A stretch of DNA of 17,653 bases, from the NCBI GenBank assembly GCA_050251575.1, contig JBFWMP010000043.1, forward strand, positions 1 through 17,653, in the 5' to 3' direction. Made by a program: the position numbers and the translations under genes. Of the stretch, positions 1 to 6,752 are shown piece after piece; position 1 is the first letter of the stretch; every line of letters begins with the position of its first letter. This DNA comes from X23 sp050251575 (GTDB lineage: Bacteria; Bacillota; Clostridia; SK-Y3). The notes below the pieces were generated by a model. The model made no database searches, was not told the DNA's origin, and saw only the letters and a list, made by a program, of their open reading frames with translations.

Positions 1-2
1 TG

Positions 3-1406
3 CTACATTGTCAATATCCCATTCGGTGTCTCAAGCAATATCAATATCTTTTCTTCTTTTCCCGTTTCTGCATTGATATAAATTAAGAAATCTTTATTGT
101 CGAATTTCCCTTTAAATTCATAGCATAATACTTCTTTCTTAGACTCTAACGGGATTACTGCCTTGCGGCTTGAACTCACCTTCAGCCTCTTACTTATTTT
201 TCCTTTGGCTGCTTCTTCAGTAACCTTGATTGACGGAAGTTCCCGAGCATCTTGATGTGCCATAATATATCCCTGGCTCTCAAATCCGACAATTTCACCA
301 TTATCTAAAGCAACCTTTACTTTGATTAAATCAGGATACACAATAATATCATCCTGTGTATAGGCATAATTAATTGTAGCAACTCCATCACTTTTCATAT
401 AATAGCTTTCTTTCATGTTCTTATACCCTTGTGACTCTAAGAAAGCTTTTGCCTTTTGTTTTGCTTGACTAATATTTAAACTTATTTTTGTAACATCTCT
501 ATTATCCAACATCCACAGGATATGTGCACCTACCTTAGTTACAGAGATAGAAACTCTTCTATCCTTATTATTGCTGCCTTCTCCTTCAGGGTTCATTGAA
601 AATGTATAGGTTGGAATAGCGCCATTGCTTTCACCTGTATCTTCAACGCCCTTTGCCCTGCCCTTGCCTACAAAACTTATCGCCTTCTCCTTTGCCTGCT
701 CTTGTGTAGTTTCTTTCTCATCCTTAAGCATTCTCGGATCCATCTTTTCAATATGGTCAGAGAATGGTCCGTCATAAATGAGAGATGGATAGTCAACAAA
801 CTCTTTTTCAATATTTTCAATTTGTGTTACAGAAACATTTTTAGCAGCTGTTTTGAAATATTTTCCGCCCTGCTTCTGCAGCTCTCCAAATTGTAATCTG
901 CCTGCATACAAATCCTCCTGCATATTATTAAGTGATTTACTGAGGGTGGCCGCATATTTTTGAAGTTGTGCCAATTGAGCATATTCTTTGTCAGTAATCT
1001 CTTCTTTATTTAATACTTTTCTTGAAAGGCTGTAAGTATAATCTCCCACTTGAGTCAAGAATCTGGATGTTTTATCTAATTGTATGTGTGAAATAGGCAA
1101 TTGTCCTACATTTGCCTGAGCAAAAGCTGCCTTCCTTGAAATTTCTGAGGATAACCCTGCCATTTGATCCGGACTACTCACCAGCATTCCTTTTGATAAT
1201 GACGTTTCCAAATTTTCAACATAGTTTACAAGCTCATGAAATGATCTGTTATACTGATTTTCAACAAAGTTTCTATAATCTAACGCTCTTTTATATTGAT
1301 ATATACCCGCACCGGCGATAACGGCTGCTACCAATAGCACGATGCTATACATATGCCTGTCACTTAATCTTCGTTTGAAATCCTGCAGTTTACCTCTTAT
1401 TCCCAT
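3..1406 (-). CDS. ypeB: Germination protein YpeB
   Basis: 467 residues, close to the usual length of about 450. YpeB is an inner-spore-membrane protein needed for the localisation and stability of the cortex-lytic enzyme SleB, and the two are degraded or activated together at germination. Residues 20-37 form a single N-terminal membrane anchor after a short basic tail. A mostly helical region runs to about 220. The C-terminal half holds PepSY-like repeats, visible as segments starting near 'KEKAISFVGKG', 'SQAKQKAKAFLESQGY' and 'VTEEAAKGKISKRL', the last two ending in the usual short beta hairpin with 'LDNGEIVGFES' or 'INAETGKEEKI'. The ATG has a good AGGAGG site, which overlaps the sleB stop codon, so translation of the two is probably coupled. 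The gene is complete: its TAG stop is at positions 3-5. No frameshift is seen. The sleB-ypeB order matches Bacillus. Confidence 0.93.
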   Translation of the reverse strand: MGIRGKLQDFKRRLSDRHMYSIVLLVAAVIAGAGIYQYKRALDYRNFVENQYNRSFHELVNYVENLETSLSKGMLVSSPDQMAGLSSEISRKAAFAQANVGQLPISHIQLDKTSRFLTQVGDYTYSLSRKVLNKEEITDKEYAQLAQLQKYAATLSKSLNNMQEDLYAGRLQFGELQKQGGKYFKTAAKNVSVTQIENIEKEFVDYPSLIYDGPFSDHIEKMDPRMLKDEKETTQEQAKEKAISFVGKGRAKGVEDTGESNGAIPTYTFSMNPEGEGSNNKDRRVSISVTKVGAHILWMLDNRDVTKISLNISQAKQKAKAFLESQGYKNMKESYYMKSDGVATINYAYTQDDIIVYPDLIKVKVALDNGEIVGFESQGYIMAHQDARELPSIKVTEEAAKGKISKRLKVSSSRKAVIPLESKKEVLCYEFKGKFDNKDFLIYINAETGKEEKILILLETPNGILTM

Positions 1407-1417
1407 ACTAACGCCTC

Positions 1418-1927
1418 CTATTTTGCAAACTTATGTTTTCCTATTGTTTTAATGACTTCTCTGCTATAGATCCATTTATTTGTTGTCTTGGCAGGATTAT
1501 AGTAGTAAATTGCTCCCCCACTGGGATCCCATCCATTCATTGCATCTTTGCAAGCCTTATATACAGTAGATTTAGAGTCTATCGCTACACTAATCTGTCC
1601 GTCTGCCACTGCTGTAAACGCTTTAGGCTGGTAGATTACACCGGAAAGTGTATTGGGAAAGGACGGATGCTTTACTCTGTTTAAAATAACTGCTGCTACT
1701 GCAACTTGTCCTATATAGGGTTCTCCTCTCGCTTCTCCATTCACACATCTGGCAAGAAGCTGAACATCTTCTGCCCTGTCTCCTGTTTGTGCATAGGCAG
1801 AGCTTATTGTCTCAACGTTCTCAGAAAGAGAAGGTTGAACTTTATTCGCATTAAAATCACCATACAATAAAGTAGCACAAATACCGCTGACAATGATTAG
1901 TAATATGATATATGAATATTTTTTCAT
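1418..1927 (-). CDS. sleB: Spore cortex-lytic enzyme SleB, short form with catalytic domain only
   Basis: 169 residues. SleB is a lytic transglycosylase that degrades muramic-lactam-containing cortex peptidoglycan during germination. Residues 6-23 are a hydrophobic signal or anchor segment. From about residue 52 the protein is a Hydrolase_2/SleB catalytic domain: 'ARCVNGEARGEP' carries the likely catalytic Glu65, followed by 'VAVAAVILNRV', 'AFTAVADG' and the C-terminal 'GGAIYYYNP' and 'W...REV...IGKHKF' motifs typical of the family. Bacillus SleB is about 300 residues because of an N-terminal peptidoglycan-binding domain. That domain is absent here and only a linker of about 30 residues replaces it. 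Start: ATG with AAAGGAGG eight bases upstream. ypeB follows after 11 bases and its ribosome site includes the sleB TAG stop. Other SleB-family enzymes (CwlJ-like) share this domain, but the ypeB partner favours SleB. Confidence 0.9.
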   Translation of the reverse strand: MKKYSYIILLIIVSGICATLLYGDFNANKVQPSLSENVETISSAYAQTGDRAEDVQLLARCVNGEARGEPYIGQVAVAAVILNRVKHPSFPNTLSGVIYQPKAFTAVADGQISVAIDSKSTVYKACKDAMNGWDPSGGAIYYYNPAKTTNKWIYSREVIKTIGKHKFAK

Positions 1928-1959
1928 AATAACAAGCCTCCTTTAACTGCGCCTAACCA

Positions 1960-1989
1960 TATTTTCTGTTATCTAAAGAAAAATATTCA
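1960..1989 (-). promoter_or_regulatory. Candidate sigma-G-type promoter of sleB-ypeB
   Basis: On the minus strand a -35 TGAATA (positions 1984-1989, containing the sigma-G form GnATR) is followed after 17 bases by GAAAATA (1960-1966), a partial match to CATnnTA. It sits 33 bases before the sleB start and just downstream of the sipL terminator, where a separate forespore promoter is expected because sleB-ypeB is sigma-G controlled in Bacillus. The -10 match is imperfect, so this is a placement suggestion only. Confidence 0.35.
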
Positions 1990-1996
1990 TAACAAC

Positions 1997-2024
1997 AAAA
2001 AAGGAACGGTTTCAATACCGCTCC
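1997..2024 (-). terminator. Intrinsic terminator of sipL
   Basis: Read on the minus strand: GGAGCGGT, a six-base loop, ACCGTTCC (8-bp stem with one G-U pair), then six T. It lies about 54 bases after the sipL stop and separates sipL from sleB-ypeB. Confidence 0.85.
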
Positions 2025-2077
2025 CTACAGATAATTTGCTTGATAAGTTAAAGTACCGAGTATCACTTGATTACTTG

Positions 2078-3655
2078 TTATCCTACTTTCTTTTGCCGTT
2101 TCGGAATCAGCAGCTGCTTCCCGGAAGCCATTGTTCCTGAATCGTCCAGATTATTTATGCTTTGTATTTCTTCAATTGTAGTATGATACTTCTTGGCGAT
2201 TTGCCATAATGTATCTCCCTGCTGCGTGAAGTAGATAACAATACTTGGAGCTGACTTTACACCTTTAACATTGATAGGTGCGATTTCTGCTGTAGTAATC
2301 AATTCGACTTCTGAAGTCTTTACGACCTTGCAGGCTATTCCGACAACGCACCGCAGCTCAATTTCCGCTGCATCATTCATATTATAGCTGCAGTGATCGA
2401 TATCTATCTTTACATCGCAGACCATGTTCGAATCGACACCTTTTATATCAATATTTTGCTTAAAAGGCAATTCTTGCTTAAAACTGTAGACAGGGTTCTC
2501 TTCACTATCTGCCAAATACAGAATATAGGTATCTATAATACCATCTATAACGATACAATCATTGTCTACTTTAGTCTCAATAATATACGGCTTAGTGATT
2601 ACATTATAGATTTGTATAATCTCAGGTACCTCAGCCGGTAAATCTATTACTTGTTTCATCGTTGTTTGTGTCTTACTGTCATCAATAATCTCATCAATGT
2701 CATAGACTTTCTTTTCAATCTTGATATCTGCACCAGGACTGTAGGAATCTACCACTACATCCACCGATACTTCTTCACTGGCACGGATAGACGCATTCAA
2801 AGATGCTTCGACACTTAAAACTCTTGCTTCTCCATCGCTATCTTCTTTTATGTGGTAATAAAAGTCCTGCAATTCATAATCCAGATCACAGTGCATTCCT
2901 TCTTTTGCATCGTTCAAGTCAAATACTTCTGTAAACGGCACCTCGTGCTCCATAAACTGGATAGAGTTATTATCCATATCTCCGATATAAAGAGTGCAAA
3001 CAGTCAGTTCGCCTTTCACAACAATCTTCCCATTAATTAGCTTGGTATCCTTGCCGGTAATCTTAGTATCCACCTTCAGCAGATCTTTAATAGAAGGCTT
3101 TCCGGCCGGAATTTCCATGTCTTCTTTTACAATAAGCTGCTCATTACTCTCTGCTACAACATTATAGGCTTTTACATTTTTTCTTAATATCTGAACATCT
3201 TCTTCACCGGTTATGTCTGTAACCATATCCAGCTTTATGGTATTGAATACCTTGCAATCAATGCTTACTACTGCCTTCACATTTACTTTCCTGCTGTTCA
3301 CTGTCGTAAATTCTATATGTTCTATATCACTTTCAATTTGTGCTTTCATATCCTGACGTGCTGATTTTACATCTATCTGATGTGTAAAATTTGTATTTGC
3401 TGTAATGCTTTTTATCACTTCTTCTGCACCATCAGGAACGTAAAGAATCTTAAAGTTTACCACACCTGTAATGACTACTCTATCCTGTTGTATCTCTCTA
3501 TTGGTAATGACCGCTGTTCCATCAACCTGCAAAATCTTAAGAATATCCGGTTTAATATCAGGAACAATGATATCCCCTTCAACCAGCGTTTGTGTGAAGT
3601 CTTCTGCTACTACATGATTTATATTGATAAATTCCTTCGTAAGCTCCAAAGCCAT
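2078..3655 (-). CDS. sipL: SipL-like spore morphogenetic protein: SPOCS (DUF3794) repeats plus C-terminal LysM
   Basis: 525 residues, soluble, no signal peptide or membrane segment. Three related beta-rich SPOCS/DUF3794 units are visible at about 20-125, 175-285 and 330-435. Each has a 'v.G.v....LY' strand pair (VVNFKILYV, ELTVCTLYIGD, IIDTYILYLAD) followed by a 'f...id' strand and a conserved acidic/Cys-Asp segment (CDLDYEL, CDVKIDID). A single LysM domain occupies about 473-518 ('QGDTLWQIAKKYHTTIEEIQSINNL'-type pattern, shown in part). Length and architecture match Clostridioides difficile SipL, which binds the coat ATPase SpoIVA through its LysM domain and is needed to assemble coat around the forespore. 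The ATG start has an AAGGGGGCGG site. Upstream, TCATATT (3731-3737) and TATATATT (3707-3714) could be a mother-cell sigma-E promoter, but the 16-base spacer is long and the match is weak. Veg lies immediately upstream. As I recall, veg and yabG also neighbour sipL in C. difficile. A generic DUF3794/LysM protein is the alternative. Confidence 0.82.
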   Translation of the reverse strand: MALELTKEFININHVVAEDFTQTLVEGDIIVPDIKPDILKILQVDGTAVITNREIQQDRVVITGVVNFKILYVPDGAEEVIKSITANTNFTHQIDVKSARQDMKAQIESDIEHIEFTTVNSRKVNVKAVVSIDCKVFNTIKLDMVTDITGEEDVQILRKNVKAYNVVAESNEQLIVKEDMEIPAGKPSIKDLLKVDTKITGKDTKLINGKIVVKGELTVCTLYIGDMDNNSIQFMEHEVPFTEVFDLNDAKEGMHCDLDYELQDFYYHIKEDSDGEARVLSVEASLNASIRASEEVSVDVVVDSYSPGADIKIEKKVYDIDEIIDDSKTQTTMKQVIDLPAEVPEIIQIYNVITKPYIIETKVDNDCIVIDGIIDTYILYLADSEENPVYSFKQELPFKQNIDIKGVDSNMVCDVKIDIDHCSYNMNDAAEIELRCVVGIACKVVKTSEVELITTAEIAPINVKGVKSAPSIVIYFTQQGDTLWQIAKKYHTTIEEIQSINNLDDSGTMASGKQLLIPKRQKKVG

Positions 3656-3796
3656 CCTATATCCGCCCCCTTAAATTGATATACCATTGTACAATTTCTA
3701 CTATGTAATATATATTAGGACAGTATTAAGAATATGACAAAAAATAATAATTCGGGCAATCAAAGGCTGCCCATATAAGAATGGAAAAAAACATAC

Positions 3797-3827
3797 AAAA
3801 AAGACGGTAAGCTGTGCTTACCGTCTT
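3797..3827 (-). terminator. Intrinsic terminator of veg
   Basis: Perfect 12-bp inverted repeat AAGACGGTAAGC / GCTTACCGTCTT (3801-3812 and 3816-3827) with a 3-base loop, followed on the minus strand by a T run. It begins three bases after the veg stop codon. It also has a short T-rich stretch on the other side, but no plus-strand gene uses it. Confidence 0.92.
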
Positions 3828-3829
3828 CT

Positions 3830-4096
3830 TTAGCTGCACTGAATATTCTCATTGCTTCTGCATACAACTAATTCAACTGTTTTTGTAAGTATATCTGTGT
3901 AGCTGTAGGAAACTCTCCTTGCTGCTTCATTCTCATTATCAAGCTTTACGATAAATATGCTCGGATAAGTGCTTTCAATAATACCTTGCTTAATAACAGA
4001 CTTTTTACGCCCTTTTTTGGCGGTCAACTGCACCTGTTGACCAATATGGTTTTCCAAGCTTCTCTTTATTTTAAAAAGATCATTCTTCTCTATCAT
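3830..4096 (-). CDS. veg: Veg family protein (biofilm/spore-associated small protein)
   Basis: 88 residues, the usual Veg length (86 in Bacillus subtilis). It carries the family pattern: 'IKRSLENHIGQQVQLTAKKGRKK' region (basic, shown in part), then 'G.i..TYPS.F.v.LD' and 'RVSYSYTDILTKTVEL', which is almost identical to the Bacillus protein. Veg is a small cytoplasmic protein linked in B. subtilis to stimulation of biofilm matrix genes; its mechanism is unsettled. The reading frame stays open to 4204, but I place the start at the ATG at 4096: AAAGAGGTGATAG precedes it, and the 36-residue extension would cross the promoter -10 and -35. It has its own strong promoter and terminator, so it is monocistronic. 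Confidence 0.93.
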   Translation of the reverse strand: MIEKNDLFKIKRSLENHIGQQVQLTAKKGRKKSVIKQGIIESTYPSIFIVKLDNENEAARRVSYSYTDILTKTVELVVCRSNENIQCS

Positions 4097-4133
4097 TCTA
4101 TCACCTCTTTTGTGTAATAAGGCTATCATTATT

Positions 4134-4162
4134 ATTCTAACATATTTCGCATCTTTTGTCAA
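4134..4162 (-). promoter_or_regulatory. Strong sigma-A promoter of veg
   Basis: Minus strand: TTGACA (4157-4162), exactly 17 bases, TAGAAT (4134-4139), with an extended -10 TG one base upstream of the hexamer and an A/T-rich stretch above the -35 that could act as an UP element. It lies 38 bases before the veg ATG. B. subtilis veg is a classical very strong sigma-A promoter, so the match fits the gene. Confidence 0.88.
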
Positions 4163-4295
4163 AATAAAATAATATATTATAGCAGAACACTCTTTAAAAC
4201 ACAAGACCTAATTATTAACATAAACCTAAAAAATCGTTAAAAAATTTATCTGTATACACTGCATTAATAATTGCACATTAACAATCATCCTACAC

Positions 4296-4365
4296 TGTCA
4301 TCCTGAGCAACTGCAAAGGATCTAGCCTATAGCAATAAGATTCTTCACAGCCGCTTAGGATGACA
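4296..4365. repeat. 70-bp imperfect palindrome, MITE/REP-like dispersed repeat
   Basis: Two 28-base arms (4296-4323 and 4338-4365) around a 14-base loop. They match at 22 of 28 positions and all six differences are transitions, so several stay paired as G-U in RNA. Each arm starts TGTCATCCT at the outer edge and ends at the loop in AAGGATCT or its AAGAATCT variant. The outer TGTCAT..TGAGC and inner AAGAATCT motifs resemble a palindromic repeat I recall as dispersed in many bacterial genomes. The rest of the 215-base gap between veg and the phosphatase gene (4205-4295 and 4366-4419) is A/T-rich and I see no gene or clear terminator in it. Confidence 0.7.
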
Positions 4366-4419
4366 AAAGCATCCATCTATTGTTAAATCCCTTTCTATTA
4401 TGTGAATACTTCTTAGTAT

Positions 4420-6021
4420 CTATTTAAATTCTAAAAGAACCAATGTAATATCATCACATATTTCCTTACTTTCTAATTCTTCCCCGGAAGCAAAGTTATA
4501 TGTATCTTGAATAATAATATTTTTCATTTCTTCAATTCCTTTACAAGCATTATTGGCTAAACTTTCTTCAATAAATTGAACACCATATCTTTGTCCTGAG
4601 GGATTACAAATATCTGCAATGCCGTCTGTCAGGAGCAACATCCGGTCCCCATCACTAAATCCTGTTTCAAATTCCTGATATCCGACTTCCTCCACCCAAT
4701 TGCTGATTGGAAAGCCCGAAGCATTTAACTGGTATTGATTTTCAAGATTAAACAAAATTGGAGGCATATTATGCCCTGCATTTGCATACCTTATCTTCTT
4801 ATTCTGAATATCAATGACTGCATAAAACATTGTAATATATAATTCCGTGCCAAAATCCCCTGCACCGTAATTCAAATAAAGATGCTTTAAGACTTTGGCA
4901 GGAGATAGTTCGTGTTTATGAATGGTCTGTCTCAGGAACATGGTAAGCATGGATGCAGGTACTCCATGACCTGATACATCTGCAATATATGCTCCTACAT
5001 GGGTTTGATCAATTTGGAAAATATCAAAAAAGTCCCCTCCTATAGCTTCACAAGGCTTATAAGCATAGGTGAAGGATACCTTATCCATATTCAAGGGTTT
5101 AGGAAGCAAGCTGCCCTGAAGCTTTCGTGCAATATTCAAATCTTCATTAAACCTTTTATTCTGTGCTTTTATTTGATTTTCCATCAGCCTTGCTTGCGTA
5201 ATATCGCGTAACACCTCAATAACTGCCTGAACTTCGCCGTTCAAATTTTTCAAAGGCGAACTCATTACAGAAAATATCTTACCATTAATCACTTCTTCTT
5301 TTTGTATAGGCTTGAGTAGGCTTGCCGCCCGTTTGGATATACACCCATCGCAAGGCGAGGTTCTTCCTATTATTTCAAAGCACTTTCTTCCTATAATATG
5401 ATAACCCAGCTCTGCCTTTATAGCTTCATTGACATAAATAATGTTGTCATCAAGATCTATTACTCGCACCCAATCCTGCATACTATTTAGAATATCTTCT
5501 ATAAAATAGATATGCTCTTCCTTGGAAACACTGATTTTGTTATAGTATATCATTTCCTTAAGCTTGATCACGTGCTGCTCTTCTTCATGGATAATCTTAT
5601 ACAGCGATTCTTTTATCTTATCATCCGGCATATTCTTTAATAACGCTGAATAAAATGTTATGGTTTTATATTCCTGTTCCACCGCATAATTGATAATCTG
5701 TTGAAAGCTTTGCTTTTCAATTGACAACAGATCTTCCTCGGATACTTTATAATGTTCTTCAAGATGTCGAACAGCTTCCGCTACATCACCATCAAATATA
5801 GTGTCTATACCCCCGGCGGAACTTTCCTGCAATCTTTCTCGATATAACCTTTTGAAAAAAGCCGAGTGATTCTTCTCTTCTTGAGCAAGAGTAGAAAAAA
5901 TCTCCTGTTTTTCCCGATCGTTTTTCACATATTGATATAACTTTGTGTAAAACTCCACCCCATCTTCTTCAATAGATACTGCAACATCCAATAAATCTTT
6001 GTTTGAAAAATGTTCCCCCAT
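4420..6021 (-). CDS. Ferritin-like (rubrerythrin-type) / PAS / SpoIIE-type PP2C serine phosphatase
   Basis: 533 residues, soluble, three domains. Residues 10-165 form a rubrerythrin-like four-helix bundle with a complete diiron ligand set by pattern: Glu18, Glu49-x-x-His52, Glu117, Glu147-x-x-His150. Residues about 171-276 form a PAS domain with Cys214 and a Cys224-x-x-Cys227 pair. A short coiled linker (278-305) leads into a PP2C/SpoIIE-RsbU phosphatase domain with GGDFFD (328-333), ADVSGHGVPA, YANAGHNMPP, LLLTDGIAD and the terminal CDDITLVLL, so all expected metal-binding aspartates are present. Such phosphatases usually dephosphorylate an anti-anti-sigma factor. No STAS or anti-sigma gene is in the window, so the target is unknown. 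I infer an oxygen, peroxide or redox input. Start: ATG at 6021. A GTG four codons earlier (6033) lies inside the AGGTGA ribosome site, so I reject it. Divergent from yyaC. Confidence 0.88.
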   Translation of the reverse strand: MGEHFSNKDLLDVAVSIEEDGVEFYTKLYQYVKNDREKQEIFSTLAQEEKNHSAFFKRLYRERLQESSAGGIDTIFDGDVAEAVRHLEEHYKVSEEDLLSIEKQSFQQIINYAVEQEYKTITFYSALLKNMPDDKIKESLYKIIHEEEQHVIKLKEMIYYNKISVSKEEHIYFIEDILNSMQDWVRVIDLDDNIIYVNEAIKAELGYHIIGRKCFEIIGRTSPCDGCISKRAASLLKPIQKEEVINGKIFSVMSSPLKNLNGEVQAVIEVLRDITQARLMENQIKAQNKRFNEDLNIARKLQGSLLPKPLNMDKVSFTYAYKPCEAIGGDFFDIFQIDQTHVGAYIADVSGHGVPASMLTMFLRQTIHKHELSPAKVLKHLYLNYGAGDFGTELYITMFYAVIDIQNKKIRYANAGHNMPPILFNLENQYQLNASGFPISNWVEEVGYQEFETGFSDGDRMLLLTDGIADICNPSGQRYGVQFIEESLANNACKGIEEMKNIIIQDTYNFASGEELESKEICDDITLVLLEFK

Positions 6022-6048
6022 CTTTACCCTCACCTGCTCTTTTAGAAG

Positions 6049-6076
6049 ATTATATCATAAAAGCAATAAAAGTTAA
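6049..6076 (-). promoter_or_regulatory. Candidate sigma-A promoter of the PP2C phosphatase gene
   Basis: Minus strand: perfect -10 TATAAT (6049-6054) with an extended TG one base upstream, and a weak -35 TTAACT (6071-6076) at 16 bases. It is 27 bases before the ATG at 6021. Confidence 0.55.
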
Positions 6077-6091
6077 TAGTTAGGTGACTAG

Positions 6092-6147
6092 ATACATATG
6101 TATTAATGTATACGTTAATAACTTATGGAAAAAATACTGTACGTACA
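6092..6147. promoter_or_regulatory. Cluster of short palindromes in the divergent phosphatase/yyaC gap
   Basis: Perfect 12-bp palindrome ATACATATGTAT (6092-6103), GTATAC (6108-6113, overlapping the yyaC -35) and perfect 10-bp TGTACGTACA (6138-6147) lie within 56 bases. They could be regulator sites around the divergent promoters. The region is A/T-rich, so chance palindromes are possible. Confidence 0.3.
6108..6136 (+). promoter_or_regulatory. Candidate sigma-F promoter of yyaC
   Basis: GTATA (6108-6112) fits the sigma-F -35 form GywTA. GGAAAAAATA (6127-6136) fits every position of the -10 form GgnrAnAnTw. The spacer is 14 bases, about one shorter than the form I remember. It lies 37 bases before the yyaC ATG. 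B. subtilis yyaC is a forespore sigma-F gene, which supports the assignment. Confidence 0.55.
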
Positions 6148-6173
6148 CTATATTACTAACGGAGGAAATTTAA

Positions 6174-6752
6174 ATGATTAATTCCCTTTCCAACACTGTA
6201 TATATCGATATCAACCATATCGGTGCATTCAGAGAATTTACTTCGGCATTATCATCACTGCTCAATGACCCAACACTTCCATATTATGAAAATATCGTAA
6301 TAGTATGTATCGGCACGGACCGCTCCACAGGAGACAGCCTAGGTCCCTTGGTCGGATACAAGCTTAGTACACTGAGATACGCAAATGTTCATATAATGGG
6401 TACACTGGATCAGCCGATGCACGCGAAAAATCTGGAAGAAAATTATAACTTTATCAAGGAAAACTATAGCCACCCCCTAATCATCGCTATTGATGCCTGC
6501 CTTGGCAAGATGGACCACATCGGATATGTAACTATTAACAAGGGGCCCCTTAAGCCGGGTGCCGGTGTAAATAAAGTCTTACCTGAAATAGGAGATATCT
6601 CCATCGCTGGAATTGTTAACTTTAGCGGATATCTAGACTATCTTGTACTTCAGAATACTCGTCTTAGCATAGTAATGAAGATGACCGACTTGATTACCTC
6701 CGGTCTGAGATATGTGCTTTGGAAGAAGTACCCACAAAGGATCAGCATATAA
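6174..6752 (+). CDS. yyaC: Spore protease-like protein YyaC (DUF1256)
   Basis: 192 residues, near the usual length of about 200. The family motif IGTDRSTGDSLGP is at 46-58 after a hydrophobic strand (IVIVC). A second conserved strand carries 'IIAIDACLG' with Asp107, followed by 'GPLKPGAGVNK' and a C-terminal alpha-helix. YyaC belongs to the GPR (germination protease)/hydrogenase-maturation-protease fold group and is annotated as a putative sporulation protease. Activity and substrate are not established to my knowledge. No signal peptide or membrane segment is seen, so it should act in the forespore cytosol. ATG start with GGAGG eight bases upstream. The only gene of the central block on the plus strand, it has its own sigma-F-like promoter. 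Its stop codon is the first part of the long inverted repeat shared with the convergent chemoreceptor gene. Confidence 0.9.
   Translation: MINSLSNTVYIDINHIGAFREFTSALSSLLNDPTLPYYENIVIVCIGTDRSTGDSLGPLVGYKLSTLRYANVHIMGTLDQPMHAKNLEENYNFIKENYSHPLIIAIDACLGKMDHIGYVTINKGPLKPGAGVNKVLPEIGDISIAGIVNFSGYLDYLVLQNTRLSIVMKMTDLITSGLRYVLWKKYPQRISI

Noticed and set aside
3707..3737. Sigma-E promoter of sipL (TCATATT / TATATATT)
   Set aside because: The -35 fits well, but the -10 matches only in part and the 16-base spacer is longer than usual, so I mention it only within the gene entry.
4097..4204. 36-residue N-terminal extension of the veg reading frame
   Set aside because: It crosses the -10 and -35 of the strong sigma-A promoter, has no ribosome site, and has no counterpart in Veg proteins. 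The ATG at 4096 has a good site and gives the normal length.
4405..4419. Terminator of the phosphatase gene from the short ATACT/AGTAT inverted repeat
   Set aside because: The stem is only five A/T-rich base pairs with no T run; the 70-bp palindrome further downstream is a better 3'-end candidate.
6022..6033. GTG start four codons upstream of the phosphatase ATG
   Set aside because: The GTG is part of the AGGTGA ribosome-binding site that serves the ATG at 6021.
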